Shown: positions 1 through 9,300, counted from the first letter of the stretch. The stretch: 64,000 bases of DNA from Salinimicrobium flavum (GCF_042684505.1 NZ_JBHULT010000005.1:124001-188000); one strand, 5' to 3'. Translations and numbers: made by a program. Notes: generated by a model not told the origin, from the sequence alone.

Positions 1-1
1 G

Positions 2-2143
2 CTTAACCTCCTCACTCCGGGGGGAGGCGTGGCTACAGGATCTGTAGTAAGTGAAGACGTAGAAAACAAGATCAGGGCCGGAAATGTTGGAGGGGTATTT
101 GGTGTTTCCAGTCCTGCCCGGGTAAGACAGGCCCAGGAACTGGCCGTAAAGAATTCACGTCTTGGAATCCCATTGCTTATAGGAGCTGATGTGATTCACG
201 GCTATAAAACGACTTTTCCCATTCCTCTTGGCCTTTCCTCCAGCTGGGACATGGAACTGATCAAAGAATCTGCAAAAATTGCTGCAAGAGAGGCTACTGC
301 CGACGGGATCAACTGGAACTTTTCACCTATGGTAGATATCACCCGTGATCCGCGATGGGGCCGGTTTGCCGAAACTGCGGGTGAAGATCCCTTTTTAGGA
401 TCGGCGGTGGCAAAGGCTATGGTTGAAGGATACCAACAGGATGATCTTTCCAAACCTCACACAATGATGGCTACGGTAAAACATATGGCGTTATACGGTG
501 CCCCCGAAGGTGGCCGCGATTATAATCGGGTGGATATGAGCCGTACCAAAATGTTCAATGAATACCTGCCTCCCTACAAAGCCGCAGTAGATGCCGGAGT
601 AGGTAGTGTTATGACCTCCTTTAATGATATTGACGGAGTACCCGCTACCGGAAATAAATGGTTACTTACCGATCTCCTACGGGAACGTTGGGGCTTTGAC
701 GGCTTTGTGGTTTCCGATTATACTTCAGTAAACGAAATGATCGCCCATGGAATGGGTGATCTGCAGGATGTTTCAGCTTTAGCCCTTAAGGCAGGTCTTG
801 ATATGGACATGGTGGGAGAAGGTTTCTTGACCACCCTGAAAAAATCTGTTGAGGAAGGAAAGGTTTCCGAAGAAGAGATCACCACAGCAGCCAGAAGGAT
901 CCTGGAAGCCAAACATAAGATCGGACTTCTGGATGATCCCTACTTATACTCTGATGAAAGCAGGCCTGAAAAGGATATTCTGACCAAAGAAAACAGGGAC
1001 TTTGCGCGTAAGGCGGCAGCTCATTCTTTTGTACTTTTTAAGAAGCATAACAATGCCCTGCCACTTGATAAGAATGCGAAAATAGCCTTGATTGGCCCGC
1101 TTGCAAATGACAAGAATAACATGCTGGGTACCTGGGCTCCAACAGGAGACCAGCAACTTTCTATCCCGGTACTTGAAGGTTTTAAAAATGTGGCGCCCAA
1201 AGCTGATATCACCTATGCCAAAGGAGCGAACATCAGCGACGACAGCACTTTTGCCAAAAAAGTGAACGTTTTTGGTCCACGCATCCAGATCTCTGAAGAA
1301 TCTCCTGAGGAGATGTTGCAGGAGGCTCTAAGAATAGCGAACGCTTCAGATGTGGTGGTAGCCGTGGTTGGAGAAGCTTCCGAGATGAGTGGGGAAGCTG
1401 CCAGCCGCACAGACATTACCATTCCCGAGAGTCAGAAAAAGCTGATCAGGGAACTTGCAGCTACCGGAAAACCGGTAGTTTTAGTTCTTATGAGTGGTAG
1501 ACCGCTTGATATTTCCGAAGAAATGGAACTACCGGTAACTATACTCCAGGTATGGCACCCGGGCGTGGAAGCCGGTAACGCCATCGCCGATGTGATCTTC
1601 GGGGATTACAATCCCTCAGGAAAGCTTACCGCTACCTGGCCGCGTAGTGTGGGACAGATCCCCATCTACTACGGTATGAGAAATACAGGAAGACCTGCGC
1701 CGGCTGACCGGTTTGAGAAATTCAAATCCAACTACCTGGATTCGCCAAATACTCCGTTGCTGCCATTTGGATATGGGTTGAGCTATACAGAGTTTGAATA
1801 TTCTAATGTTAAGGCGAACAAGCAAACCCTTAAGGCCGGGGAAGAGATCACTCTCACCGCGACAGTTAAAAATACCGGAAATTACAACGGAGATGAGGTA
1901 GTTCAACTGTATATTAGTGACAAGGTAAGAAGCATTACTCCCCCTTTAAAAGAATTGAAAGGTTTTGAAAAGATCAGACTTCAAAAAGGGGAATCCAGAG
2001 AGGTTTCATTTACCATTACTGCCGATGATCTGAAATTCTATAACAGTCAACTGGAGTATGTCTTCGAACCGGGAGAATTTGAATTCTTTATTGGGGGAAG
2101 TTCAGACCATAAAATGACCGGATCTTTCGAACTGACCGAATAA
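2..2143 (+). CDS. bglX: Beta-glucosidase, glycoside hydrolase family 3 (5' end outside window)
   Basis: GH3 exo-beta-glucosidase of the BglX type, expected to release terminal glucose (or related sugars) from oligosaccharides in the periplasm. The frame is open to the left edge, so the gene starts outside the window; 713 residues are visible and a signal peptide is presumably missing. Seen: the KHMALYGAPEGGRDYN segment of the TIM barrel, the nucleophile region VVSDY (Asp codon 716-718), the second alpha/beta domain with GEASEMSGEA, which usually carries the acid/base Glu, and a C-terminal fibronectin-III-like domain (from about 1790). It is followed after 54 bp by a GH2 gene, so both probably act on one glycan. 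Family is secure; substrate is not. Confidence 0.93.
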   Translation, partial: LNLLTPGGGVATGSVVSEDVENKIRAGNVGGVFGVSSPARVRQAQELAVKNSRLGIPLLIGADVIHGYKTTFPIPLGLSSSWDMELIKESAKIAAREATADGINWNFSPMVDITRDPRWGRFAETAGEDPFLGSAVAKAMVEGYQQDDLSKPHTMMATVKHMALYGAPEGGRDYNRVDMSRTKMFNEYLPPYKAAVDAGVGSVMTSFNDIDGVPATGNKWLLTDLLRERWGFDGFVVSDYTSVNEMIAHGMGDLQDVSALALKAGLDMDMVGEGFLTTLKKSVEEGKVSEEEITTAARRILEAKHKIGLLDDPYLYSDESRPEKDILTKENRDFARKAAAHSFVLFKKHNNALPLDKNAKIALIGPLANDKNNMLGTWAPTGDQQLSIPVLEGFKNVAPKADITYAKGANISDDSTFAKKVNVFGPRIQISEESPEEMLQEALRIANASDVVVAVVGEASEMSGEAASRTDITIPESQKKLIRELAATGKPVVLVLMSGRPLDISEEMELPVTILQVWHPGVEAGNAIADVIFGDYNPSGKLTATWPRSVGQIPIYYGMRNTGRPAPADRFEKFKSNYLDSPNTPLLPFGYGLSYTEFEYSNVKANKQTLKAGEEITLTATVKNTGNYNGDEVVQLYISDKVRSITPPLKELKGFEKIRLQKGESREVSFTITADDLKFYNSQLEYVFEPGEFEFFIGGSSDHKMTGSFELTE

Positions 2144-2197
2144 GATGGTGGGGATCAAAGCAATTGTGTAAGAAAGCCGGGAAGTACAAGCCAGATC

Positions 2198-4780
2198 ATG
2201 AGAGAATTATTATTTATCCTTTTCATAATTACAAGTCTTACATCTTTCGGCCAGCGAAATATTCAGAGTTTGAATTCTGCCTGGGAGTTCACTTCGGAAG
2301 TTCATCCGGAACAACTGGTGAACATTCCCCACACCTGGAATGCCGGGGACGCCTTCAGGGACGGTAAAGAATATTTCCGCGGAAAAGGAGTGTATAAAAA
2401 GACCTTTTTTGTCTCCGAAGAATGGAAAGACAACAGAGTGTTCTTGAAGTTTGAAGGCAGTAACCAGATCACAACGCTTTTCGTGAATGATCAACGCGTT
2501 GGCGAGCACAGGGGCGGGTATACAGGCTTTGTCTTCGACATTTCTGAAGCGCTGAAACCGGGTGACGAAAATAGGATCAGGATAGAGGTGGACAACAGTC
2601 ACAACCCGGACATTCCTCCACTGGATGCCGACTTTAATTTTTACGGCGGAATCTATCGCGACCTTTGGTTGATCACCACGCCCAAAGTACACTTTGAATT
2701 GGCTAACGAAGCTGCAGGAAACCTGTTGATTAGAACCCCGGAAGTTTCTGAAGCAACCGGAAAACTGGAAATCGAAACCAAAATTGTCAACAGCAGTACC
2801 GAAAATAAAAAGACGGAGGTCAAAATTGATATTTTTGACCCGGATGGCAAACTCCTGAAATCGCTTCAAAAGAACGTCCATTTAAAAGCCGGAGAAACCA
2901 AAAAAGTGGATTTTGCCCACACTTTGAAAGATCCGGAATTGTGGTCTCCTTCTTCCCCGGAATTGTATCGCGCAGAAGCTTCGGTTTCTGCTGAAGGAAT
3001 GAAAAATGACATTATAGACTCCAAATTCGGATTCCGCTGGTTTGAAGCCGATCCCGAAAAAGGATTTTTCCTCAACGGAAAACCGCTGAAATTAATTGGC
3101 GCCAACCGGCACCAGGATTTTGAGAACCTTGGCAACGCACTGCCAGATAAACTGCACCGCCGGGATTACGAGATGATAAGGGAAATGGGCGCTAATTTCA
3201 TTCGGACCGCTCACTATCCGCAGGACCCCGAGGTATACAGGACCTGTGATGAACTGGGACTTCTTGTATGGAGCGAGATCCCGGTTATCAACGATGTTAC
3301 CGATTCCGAAGCTTACTATGAGGTATCGCTAAAAATGCAGCGGGAGCAGATCCTGCAATTCTTCAACCATCCATCGGTAGTGATGTGGGGGTACATGAAC
3401 GAGATCTTTATAAGGCTGGTGTTTAACGACAAGATGACCGAGGAGGAGAGAAAGGAAAAAATTCAAACTTCGGTAGAGTTGGCCGAAAAGTTGGAAAAGC
3501 TAACCAAAGATCTGGATCCTCATAGACTAAGCGTAATGGCCCTGCATGAAAATGAAATTTATAATACCTCTAAGATAGCAGAGCTCCCAGACGTTATAGG
3601 CTGGAACCTTTACATGGGCTGGTATGGCCCGGGGTTAGAAAACTTCGGAAAATTTCTCGATGAACAGCACGAGAGATATCCAAACCGGGCGCTATTCATT
3701 TCAGAATACGGTCCTGGCGCCGATGTTCGTAATCAAACGAATGATCCCAAACCCTGGGATTATTCTGAAGCCTATCAGTTAAAACTGCACCGCAGTTATA
3801 TCAACCAGGTGCTGGAGCGGGATTTTGTGCTGGGAATGGCCGCCTGGAATTTTGCCGATTTCGGTTCGTCCTTCCGGCAGGACGCCATGCCCTATATCAA
3901 CCAGAAAGGTCTGCTGAATATGGACCGCACCAAAAAGGACATTTATTATTATTACCAGGCCAGGCTTCTGGAGGAACCGGTAATTTATCTCGCCGGAAAG
4001 AATTTCACGGAAAGGTATCCCGAAAATGGATCAGAAAAGCTGCAATTTACGGTCTTCTCAAATGCTCCTGAAGTTATACTGGAGACAAACGGGCAGCAGT
4101 ACACTTCTAAAGTAGAGGAAGGAATTGCCCTTTTTGAGATCCCGCTTCCGGAAGGTATACACAGGTTAACCGCAAAAACCGGTAAACAAAACTATTCTCG
4201 CGAGTTCGAAGTAAAGTACCGGGAAAATTTGCTTTCCCACCTGGAAAAAGATGACCTGTTGATCAACGTGGGGACGCATGTGCAGTACAAAGACCCCGTG
4301 ACCAAAGAAGTGTGGATCAGCGACCGGGAATACCGGGAAGGTAGCTTCGGCTTTGTAGGCGGGGAAATTTACCAGAAGTCCAAAGACAAGTTCCAGGGCA
4401 CGGCTTCAGACATACAGGGCACGGAGAATGATCCGTTGTTCCAGACCATGCGGGAAGGGATCGAGGCTTATAAATTTGATGTCAAAAAAGGAAAATACCG
4501 GGTGACCCTTTTATTCGCCGAACCTGAATATTCAGCTTCCGAAGAGAATATTTATAACCTTTCAGAAGTTTCCGAAGAAAAGGCTGCGGGGATCAGGAGC
4601 TTTGATATCAGCATCAATGGCGAAACCGTTAGAAAAGATCTGAACCTTGCGCGGGATTACGGGCGAATAAGGGCTGCAGAAATTTCTTTCATCGTTAGAA
4701 CCGATGGCGGCCTTGAAGTTGACTTTGCCAATAATTTGGGGAAATCCTTACTTTCTGGCATCAAACTCGCAAAACTTTAA
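2198..4780 (+). CDS. Secreted GH2 beta-galactosidase-like enzyme with C-terminal malectin domain
   Basis: GH2 hydrolase of 860 residues. It begins with a Sec signal peptide ending near TSFGQ, followed by the jelly-roll sugar-binding domain, an Ig-like domain and the TIM barrel. Seen: the GH2 signature around GANRHQDFENLG and RTAHYP, acid/base Glu402 in WGYMNE and nucleophile Glu503 in ISEYGPG. From about residue 686 to the end lies a malectin-like carbohydrate-binding domain (INVGTHVQY, FVGGE, LLFAEPEYS). The family covers beta-galactosidase, beta-mannosidase and beta-glucuronidase; the overall form is that of Bacteroidota beta-galactosidases, but the exact sugar is not decided by sequence. 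It sits 9 bp before an esterase in the same operon. Confidence 0.93.
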   Translation: MRELLFILFIITSLTSFGQRNIQSLNSAWEFTSEVHPEQLVNIPHTWNAGDAFRDGKEYFRGKGVYKKTFFVSEEWKDNRVFLKFEGSNQITTLFVNDQRVGEHRGGYTGFVFDISEALKPGDENRIRIEVDNSHNPDIPPLDADFNFYGGIYRDLWLITTPKVHFELANEAAGNLLIRTPEVSEATGKLEIETKIVNSSTENKKTEVKIDIFDPDGKLLKSLQKNVHLKAGETKKVDFAHTLKDPELWSPSSPELYRAEASVSAEGMKNDIIDSKFGFRWFEADPEKGFFLNGKPLKLIGANRHQDFENLGNALPDKLHRRDYEMIREMGANFIRTAHYPQDPEVYRTCDELGLLVWSEIPVINDVTDSEAYYEVSLKMQREQILQFFNHPSVVMWGYMNEIFIRLVFNDKMTEEERKEKIQTSVELAEKLEKLTKDLDPHRLSVMALHENEIYNTSKIAELPDVIGWNLYMGWYGPGLENFGKFLDEQHERYPNRALFISEYGPGADVRNQTNDPKPWDYSEAYQLKLHRSYINQVLERDFVLGMAAWNFADFGSSFRQDAMPYINQKGLLNMDRTKKDIYYYYQARLLEEPVIYLAGKNFTERYPENGSEKLQFTVFSNAPEVILETNGQQYTSKVEEGIALFEIPLPEGIHRLTAKTGKQNYSREFEVKYRENLLSHLEKDDLLINVGTHVQYKDPVTKEVWISDREYREGSFGFVGGEIYQKSKDKFQGTASDIQGTENDPLFQTMREGIEAYKFDVKKGKYRVTLLFAEPEYSASEENIYNLSEVSEEKAAGIRSFDISINGETVRKDLNLARDYGRIRAAEISFIVRTDGGLEVDFANNLGKSLLSGIKLAKL

Positions 4781-4789
4781 ACCTTCAGC

Positions 4790-5689
4790 ATGAAAAAGAC
4801 CATTTTAATATTCCTTTTTCTCATTTGCTGTCAAAACTTTTTGGCGCAGGAAAAACTGGTGGACAGTCTTTACGGGGTAATGGAGGTTCAAACCGAAGTT
4901 TACGCCACAAAAGCCGGGGAAGATCTGATCGTGGACCTGTACAAGCCCGAGAAATCAAAAGAAAAAACTCCCCTGATCCTTTTTATGCATGGGGGAGGTT
5001 TTTCGGGTGGCAGTCCCAAAAATCCGCAGGAGGTGAAGTTTGCCAGGATCGCTGCTGCAAAAGGCTATACGGTGGGGTTGATCTCCTACCGGTTAACCCG
5101 AAAAGATCAGTCCTTTGGCTGTGATTTTGAAGCCGAAGGTAAGATCGAAACTTTCAAGTTTGCTGCCGAAGATTTCATGGATGCAGTTGCCTTCATGAAA
5201 AACAATTCAGAAAAATTCAGCATAGATCCAGACAAGATTATCGTGGGCGGCAGTAGTGCAGGAGCAGAAGCCGTATTGAATGCCGTTTACAATCCTGAAC
5301 TTATGTTTCAGGATTCTGAAAAGTACCGGGATATCAAATTTTCAGCGGTCATCTCTCTTGCCGGGGCTTTGGTGGATGTGCGTTACCTGACTCAGGAAAA
5401 TGTTGTTCCCGGGATTTTCTTTCATGGAACTGCCGACAATCTTGTGCCTTATGGTAGCGCCTCCCATCACTATTGCGAAAATGAGCAACCGGGGTACCTG
5501 ATCCTGGATGGCTCAAAAAGCATTGTTCAAAAACTGGAGGAGCTGGAGACTTCCTTTTTGCTCTACAGTTTTGAGGATGCGGGTCATGAGATCTCTGGAA
5601 TGCCCTTTGATCATTTGCAGCAGGTCTTTAGATTTCTGAATTCAGTGGTTTTCAACAATCAAAAAATTCAGTCAAAAATCACTTTATGA
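4790..5689 (+). CDS. Secreted alpha/beta-hydrolase, probable carbohydrate esterase
   Basis: Esterase of 299 residues with a signal peptide (ending near QNFLAQ), so it acts outside the cytoplasm. Seen: an oxyanion-hole motif HGGGFSGG, nucleophile Ser156 in GSSAG, and candidate Asp216 (GTADNLVPYG) and His266 (DAGHE) completing the triad. The HGGGF form is typical of the BD-FAE and acetyl-esterase group of carboxylesterases. Its place between a GH2 enzyme and a sulfatase-activating enzyme suggests removal of acyl groups (acetate or similar) from an algal polysaccharide; this is inference. The stop overlaps the next start as ATGA, so translation is probably coupled. Confidence 0.85.
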   Translation: MKKTILIFLFLICCQNFLAQEKLVDSLYGVMEVQTEVYATKAGEDLIVDLYKPEKSKEKTPLILFMHGGGFSGGSPKNPQEVKFARIAAAKGYTVGLISYRLTRKDQSFGCDFEAEGKIETFKFAAEDFMDAVAFMKNNSEKFSIDPDKIIVGGSSAGAEAVLNAVYNPELMFQDSEKYRDIKFSAVISLAGALVDVRYLTQENVVPGIFFHGTADNLVPYGSASHHYCENEQPGYLILDGSKSIVQKLEELETSFLLYSFEDAGHEISGMPFDHLQQVFRFLNSVVFNNQKIQSKITL

Positions 5690-6777
5690 AGACCCTTTTA
5701 AAATGCCTTTTTTTAATAGCCTTTCTCCCGGTTCTTTCCTGTAAGGAAGAACAAAGATCTTCCTCCCAACCGGAAGAGATCACAAAAAAACCCGAAGGAA
5801 TAAAAACTCCCGAAGGCATGGTATGGATCCCCGGCGGGAAGTTTATGCAGGGCGCCGTAGAAAGAGACTCCATGGCCATGAACCATGAGAAACCGGCTCA
5901 CCCCGTAAAGGTTGACGGTTTTTTTATGGATGAAGCCGAAGTCACCAACGCCCGGTTCAAAAAATTTATAGACGCTACAGGTTACGTGACTGTAGCCGAG
6001 CGGGAAATAAACTGGGAAGAACTAAAAAAACAGGTGCCTACCGGAACTCCCAAGCCACCCGATTCCCTCCTCCAACCCGGTTCCCTTGTCTTTAAAAAAC
6101 CCGGGCAGGAAGTCACAAATCTGTTTGATTTCTCACAGTGGTGGGAATGGAAGATAGGGGCGAACTGGAAACATCCGCAGGGCCCTGGAAGTTCTATAGA
6201 AGGAAAAGAGGATTTTCCAGTAGTACACGTAGCTTTCGAAGATGCCGCCGCCTATGCTGAGTGGGCAGGTCGCAGTCTGCCTACCGAGGCCGAATGGGAA
6301 TATGCGGCAAGAGCCGGCAAGGAAGAGGAGATCTTCTTTTGGGGAAGTGATGCTTCAAAACTCAGTGAAATGGCCAATACCTGGAACGGCGAGTTCCCAA
6401 CTGAAAACATTCTGACCGATGGGTATGAAGGTGGCGCCCCGGTAAAATCTTTTCCTCCAAATGATTTTGGTTTGTATGATATGGCCGGTAACGTGTGGGA
6501 ATTCACGAATGACTGGTATAATGTGAATTATTATAAGGAAGCAAAAACGCAGGGTTTGCAAATTAATCCGCAGGGACCGAAGAGGCCTTTTAACCCGCAC
6601 AATCTGCAGGTACCCGAAAAGGTCATTAAAGGAGGTTCATTTTTATGCCATGACTCCTATTGTTCGAGCTTCAGGATCTCTGCCAGGATGCAGACCTCCC
6701 TGGATTCTTCGCACGAACACCTGGGATTCAGGACCGTAGCAAAACCTGTAATGCTACAAGAGAAAATTAGGAATTGA
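5686..6777 (+). CDS. Exported formylglycine-generating enzyme (sulfatase-modifying factor family), lipoprotein
   Basis: FGE-sulfatase (SUMF1) family protein of 363 residues. Family members oxidise a Cys in sulfatases to the catalytic formylglycine. Seen: lipoprotein signal with VLSC (lipidated Cys19) followed by KEE; MVWIPGGKFMQG; EVTNARFKKF; RSLPTEAEWEYAAR; MAGNVWEFTNDWY; and GGSFLCHDSYCSSFR near the C-terminus. The two copper-binding cysteines known from human SUMF1 and bacterial FGE are both present as Cys321 and Cys326, so it is probably a true FGE and not one of the many catalytically different relatives. Export as a lipoprotein is unusual for a bacterial FGE. No sulfatase gene is visible in the window; it may lie upstream of position 1. 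Confidence 0.85.
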   Translation: MKTLLKCLFLIAFLPVLSCKEEQRSSSQPEEITKKPEGIKTPEGMVWIPGGKFMQGAVERDSMAMNHEKPAHPVKVDGFFMDEAEVTNARFKKFIDATGYVTVAEREINWEELKKQVPTGTPKPPDSLLQPGSLVFKKPGQEVTNLFDFSQWWEWKIGANWKHPQGPGSSIEGKEDFPVVHVAFEDAAAYAEWAGRSLPTEAEWEYAARAGKEEEIFFWGSDASKLSEMANTWNGEFPTENILTDGYEGGAPVKSFPPNDFGLYDMAGNVWEFTNDWYNVNYYKEAKTQGLQINPQGPKRPFNPHNLQVPEKVIKGGSFLCHDSYCSSFRISARMQTSLDSSHEHLGFRTVAKPVMLQEKIRN

Positions 6778-6932
6778 AAAATTTTTTCAAAACCAATTTT
6801 GATTAACAGATAAATACCATCCCCAGATCTTTTAGGGGTCATCAACTATCTGGAAAAAAAATCCAGCCGTCAGGCAACCTTTTGTAACTTATCTTCGTCT
6901 ATATAAATAGAAGGCCTTCAAAAATCTTACGG

Positions 6933-7502
6933 GTGAAAGTAATTCAACTTTTCAGGAATGAATCTCAGCTTATAAAAAGTGCTGCCAAAAACAACCGGGA
7001 GGCACAGCGGAGGCTTTATGAACGGCATTCGGGAAAGATGCTCAGCATTTGCAGGCAATATGTAAAAGATCTTCAATACGCTGAAGAGGTGATGCTTACC
7101 GGATTTTTCAAAGTCTTCACCCATCTTCAGGATTTCAAAGGGGAAGGGAGCTTTGAAGGCTGGATGCGAAAGATCATGATACGGGAGGCCATAAGTTTCC
7201 TGCGAACACAAAAGAAAGTGGAATTCTGTGATGAAAATATTGAAGAAAACGGCGGCTCAACAGATCCTGTAACTTCAGAATTTAGTGCTGCCCATATCCA
7301 GGAGATGATAGACAACCTTCCCGAAGGTTATAAAATGGTCTTTTTACTGTATGCAGTAGAAGGATATAAACATTCAGAAATAGCAAAAATGCTGAAGATA
7401 TCAGAAGGTACTTCGAAATCTCAGCTTTTCAAGGCCAGGAAGATGTTAAAGGAGAAATTGGAATTAGAAAAAAACACAGCTTATGATACCGGAAAATTTT
7501 GA
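6933..7502 (+). CDS. ECF-type RNA polymerase sigma factor
   Basis: Sigma-70 family factor of 189 residues with GTG start. Region 2 is seen around AEEVMLTGFFKVFTHLQDFKG and GWMRKIMIREAISFLR; region 4 helix-turn-helix around NLPEGYKMVFLLYAVEGYKHSEIAKMLKISEGTSKSQLFKAR. It would direct a small regulon from extracytoplasmic signals. The next gene overlaps it by 20 bp and encodes a one-pass membrane protein, the usual position of an anti-sigma factor. A -7-like box TATCTTCG lies at 6890-6897; there is no clear -33 element. The 155-bp gap before the gene shows no strong terminator for the upstream operon. Confidence 0.92.
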   Translation: MKVIQLFRNESQLIKSAAKNNREAQRRLYERHSGKMLSICRQYVKDLQYAEEVMLTGFFKVFTHLQDFKGEGSFEGWMRKIMIREAISFLRTQKKVEFCDENIEENGGSTDPVTSEFSAAHIQEMIDNLPEGYKMVFLLYAVEGYKHSEIAKMLKISEGTSKSQLFKARKMLKEKLELEKNTAYDTGKF

Positions 7503-8181
7503 CGAGCAGGTACGAAGACAACTGGGTAAGCGGGAAATTAAACCTTCTGCCGAAAGCTGGGAGAAACTTGAGGTTCGCCTGGAGCACAAAAAGAAAAAGC
7601 CGGTTCTCCATTTCTGGTGGATAGGAGGGGCCGCAGCCATCGCAGTGATCTTCTTTACCCTGGGTACTTTCTTTCAAAACCCTGCTGCGGAAGGACCTTC
7701 GGTGGTAATTGAAGAACCTTCAAAAGAAAAATTTAAAATCACAGAAACTCCCGAAGAGATAATAATTGCTGCTGAAGATCTGAATGTTCCGGAAACCCCG
7801 GTCACTCAAAAAATTGAATCCCTTCCGGAGAAAAACACTGCGGAAAACACTTTTTCGAAAACCCTGGCCCTAACAGATCCTGTCCCGCAAACCCTTCCGC
7901 AGAAAGAAGAAGAGGAAGTGGCGCCGCAGATGATTGACGAAACCCGTGCCGGGAACCTGAATACAACTGAAGTTTCTGATGCTGAGGTGGAGGCGCTGCT
8001 GCAAAAGGCAGGGGACCAGTTAAGGAGGGAGCAGGCTTATGCAGTGAAAACCGTAAATGCAGAGCGGCTGCTGGATGAAGTGGAATATGAGCTGGAGCAG
8101 AACTTTAGACATAAGGTCTTTGAGGTACTAAAAGAAGGCTTCACCAAAGCCAAAACCGCCGTAGCGAATAGAAATCATTAA
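7483..8181 (+). CDS. Probable anti-sigma factor, single-pass membrane protein
   Basis: Protein of 232 residues: a cytoplasmic N-terminus of about 40 residues (PENFDEQVRRQLG, ESWEKLEVRLE), one transmembrane segment (WWIGGAAAIAVIFFTLGTFF, about residues 45-64), then a long charged, proline- and glutamate-rich periplasmic part ending in a coiled-coil-like stretch. I recognise no named domain, but the gene overlaps the ECF sigma gene by 20 bp and has the topology of FecR/RseA-type inhibitors, so an anti-sigma role is inferred. The N-terminus resembles the short helical ends of many Flavobacteria anti-sigma proteins. Confidence 0.7.
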   Translation: MIPENFDEQVRRQLGKREIKPSAESWEKLEVRLEHKKKKPVLHFWWIGGAAAIAVIFFTLGTFFQNPAAEGPSVVIEEPSKEKFKITETPEEIIIAAEDLNVPETPVTQKIESLPEKNTAENTFSKTLALTDPVPQTLPQKEEEEVAPQMIDETRAGNLNTTEVSDAEVEALLQKAGDQLRREQAYAVKTVNAERLLDEVEYELEQNFRHKVFEVLKEGFTKAKTAVANRNH

Positions 8182-8201
8182 ATCAAAATCATCAATCTAT
8201 C

Positions 8202-9236
8202 ATGAAAAAAACTACCATTTATTTACTGCTATTTATTTTTAGCTTGGGGATTCCATCTTTGCAGGCCCAGGAAGAGACTCCTGCAGAGAAGATCGAAAAA
8301 CTGGAAAAAGAGAAGGAAAAGATCATTGCAGAGGAAAAAGAGGCCCTTAAAAAAGAGGTGGAAAAGATCAATCTTCGCCTTGAGAAGAAGGAGATCGATT
8401 GGGAGAAGGCTGAAGAGCTAAAAAGTGAAGCCGCTAAAAAACACGCGCTAAATATTGAGAACCGCGTAGCGATAATTGATAACCAGATCGCACTTTTATC
8501 GCGGGACGGGAAAGAAAAAGACCCGGACCGGGAGAACGACGAATGGGGTGACGATGATGATGATGATGAGGATGATTGGCACTATAAAAGCCATTACAGC
8601 CGTACTACTACCCATCTCGTGGTCGCCGTAGGTTTCAATAATGCTTTGCTGGAAGATCAATCCCTTAATGATTCAGATTTCAAGATTGGAGGGAGCCGGT
8701 TTTTCGAATTAGGAATGGCATGGAAAACCCGTGTTTTCGAGCAGTCGAACTGGTTAAGGCTTAGGTACGGATTCTCCTTTCAGTTCAACGGATTGAAACC
8801 AACAGATAACCGGTATTTCGTAGAGAACGGTGATCTTACTCAGCTGCAGGAGCATGAGCTGGATCTCGATAAATCTAAATTCAGAATGGATAATCTGGTC
8901 TTCCCGGTGCACTTTGAATTGGGGCCTTCTAAAAAGATCGAAACTGAGAGAAGCGTGTGGTTCTCCACCCGAAACCAGCTTAGAATTGGGCTGGGAGGCT
9001 ACGCCGGATTCAATATTGGGCAACGCCAAAAATTGAAATTTGAGGAAAACGGTGAAAAAGTCAAGCAAAAACTTAAAGCGGGCTACAACACCAATGAATT
9101 TATTTACGGGCTTAGCGGTTATCTTGGTTGGGGAGGCACAGCTCTGTATGTCAAATATGATCTTAATCCCATCTTTGATGACCCCAACCCTGAACTGCGA
9201 AATGTGTCGCTGGGTTTGCGCTTTGATGTAAATTAA
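8202..9236 (+). CDS. Outer membrane beta-barrel protein with coiled-coil and acidic stretch
   Basis: Protein of 344 residues. Seen: signal peptide (ending near LQAQ), a highly charged coiled coil (about residues 26-95, rich in K and E), an Asp/Glu run DDDDDEDD (about residues 115-123, coded by a GAT-rich microsatellite), then a region with alternating hydrophobic residues and ending in Phe-Asp-Val-Asn, as in porin-like 8-stranded barrels. It lies 20 bp after the probable anti-sigma gene and ends at a terminator, so it is the last gene of a three-gene unit and a candidate effector or sensor for the sigma factor. No specific function can be read. Confidence 0.7.
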   Translation: MKKTTIYLLLFIFSLGIPSLQAQEETPAEKIEKLEKEKEKIIAEEKEALKKEVEKINLRLEKKEIDWEKAEELKSEAAKKHALNIENRVAIIDNQIALLSRDGKEKDPDRENDEWGDDDDDDEDDWHYKSHYSRTTTHLVVAVGFNNALLEDQSLNDSDFKIGGSRFFELGMAWKTRVFEQSNWLRLRYGFSFQFNGLKPTDNRYFVENGDLTQLQEHELDLDKSKFRMDNLVFPVHFELGPSKKIETERSVWFSTRNQLRIGLGGYAGFNIGQRQKLKFEENGEKVKQKLKAGYNTNEFIYGLSGYLGWGGTALYVKYDLNPIFDDPNPELRNVSLGLRFDVN

Positions 9237-9261
9237 TTTTAAGAGGGTGGATTGGCTAAAG

Positions 9262-9287
9262 AGGGTCTTTTAATGAAGACCCTTTTT
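9262..9287 (+). terminator. Rho-independent terminator of the sigma factor operon
   Basis: AGGGTCTT (9262-9269), a 6-nt loop and AAGACCCT (9276-9283) form a perfect 8-bp stem followed by a T run. It closes the operon before dnaG. Confidence 0.88.
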
Positions 9288-9300
9288 CTATTTTTATACT

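Noticed and set aside
2210..2881. Minus-strand frame of 223 codons opposite the GH2 gene
   Set aside because: Antisense shadow of a gene with clear catalytic motifs.
4825..5124. Plus-strand frame of 99 codons inside the esterase gene
   Set aside because: Out-of-frame shadow; the esterase frame carries the triad.
6823..6853. CCAGAT/ATCTGG inverted repeat after the FGE gene as a terminator
   Set aside because: Only 6 bp with a 19-nt loop, and it is followed by A rather than T.
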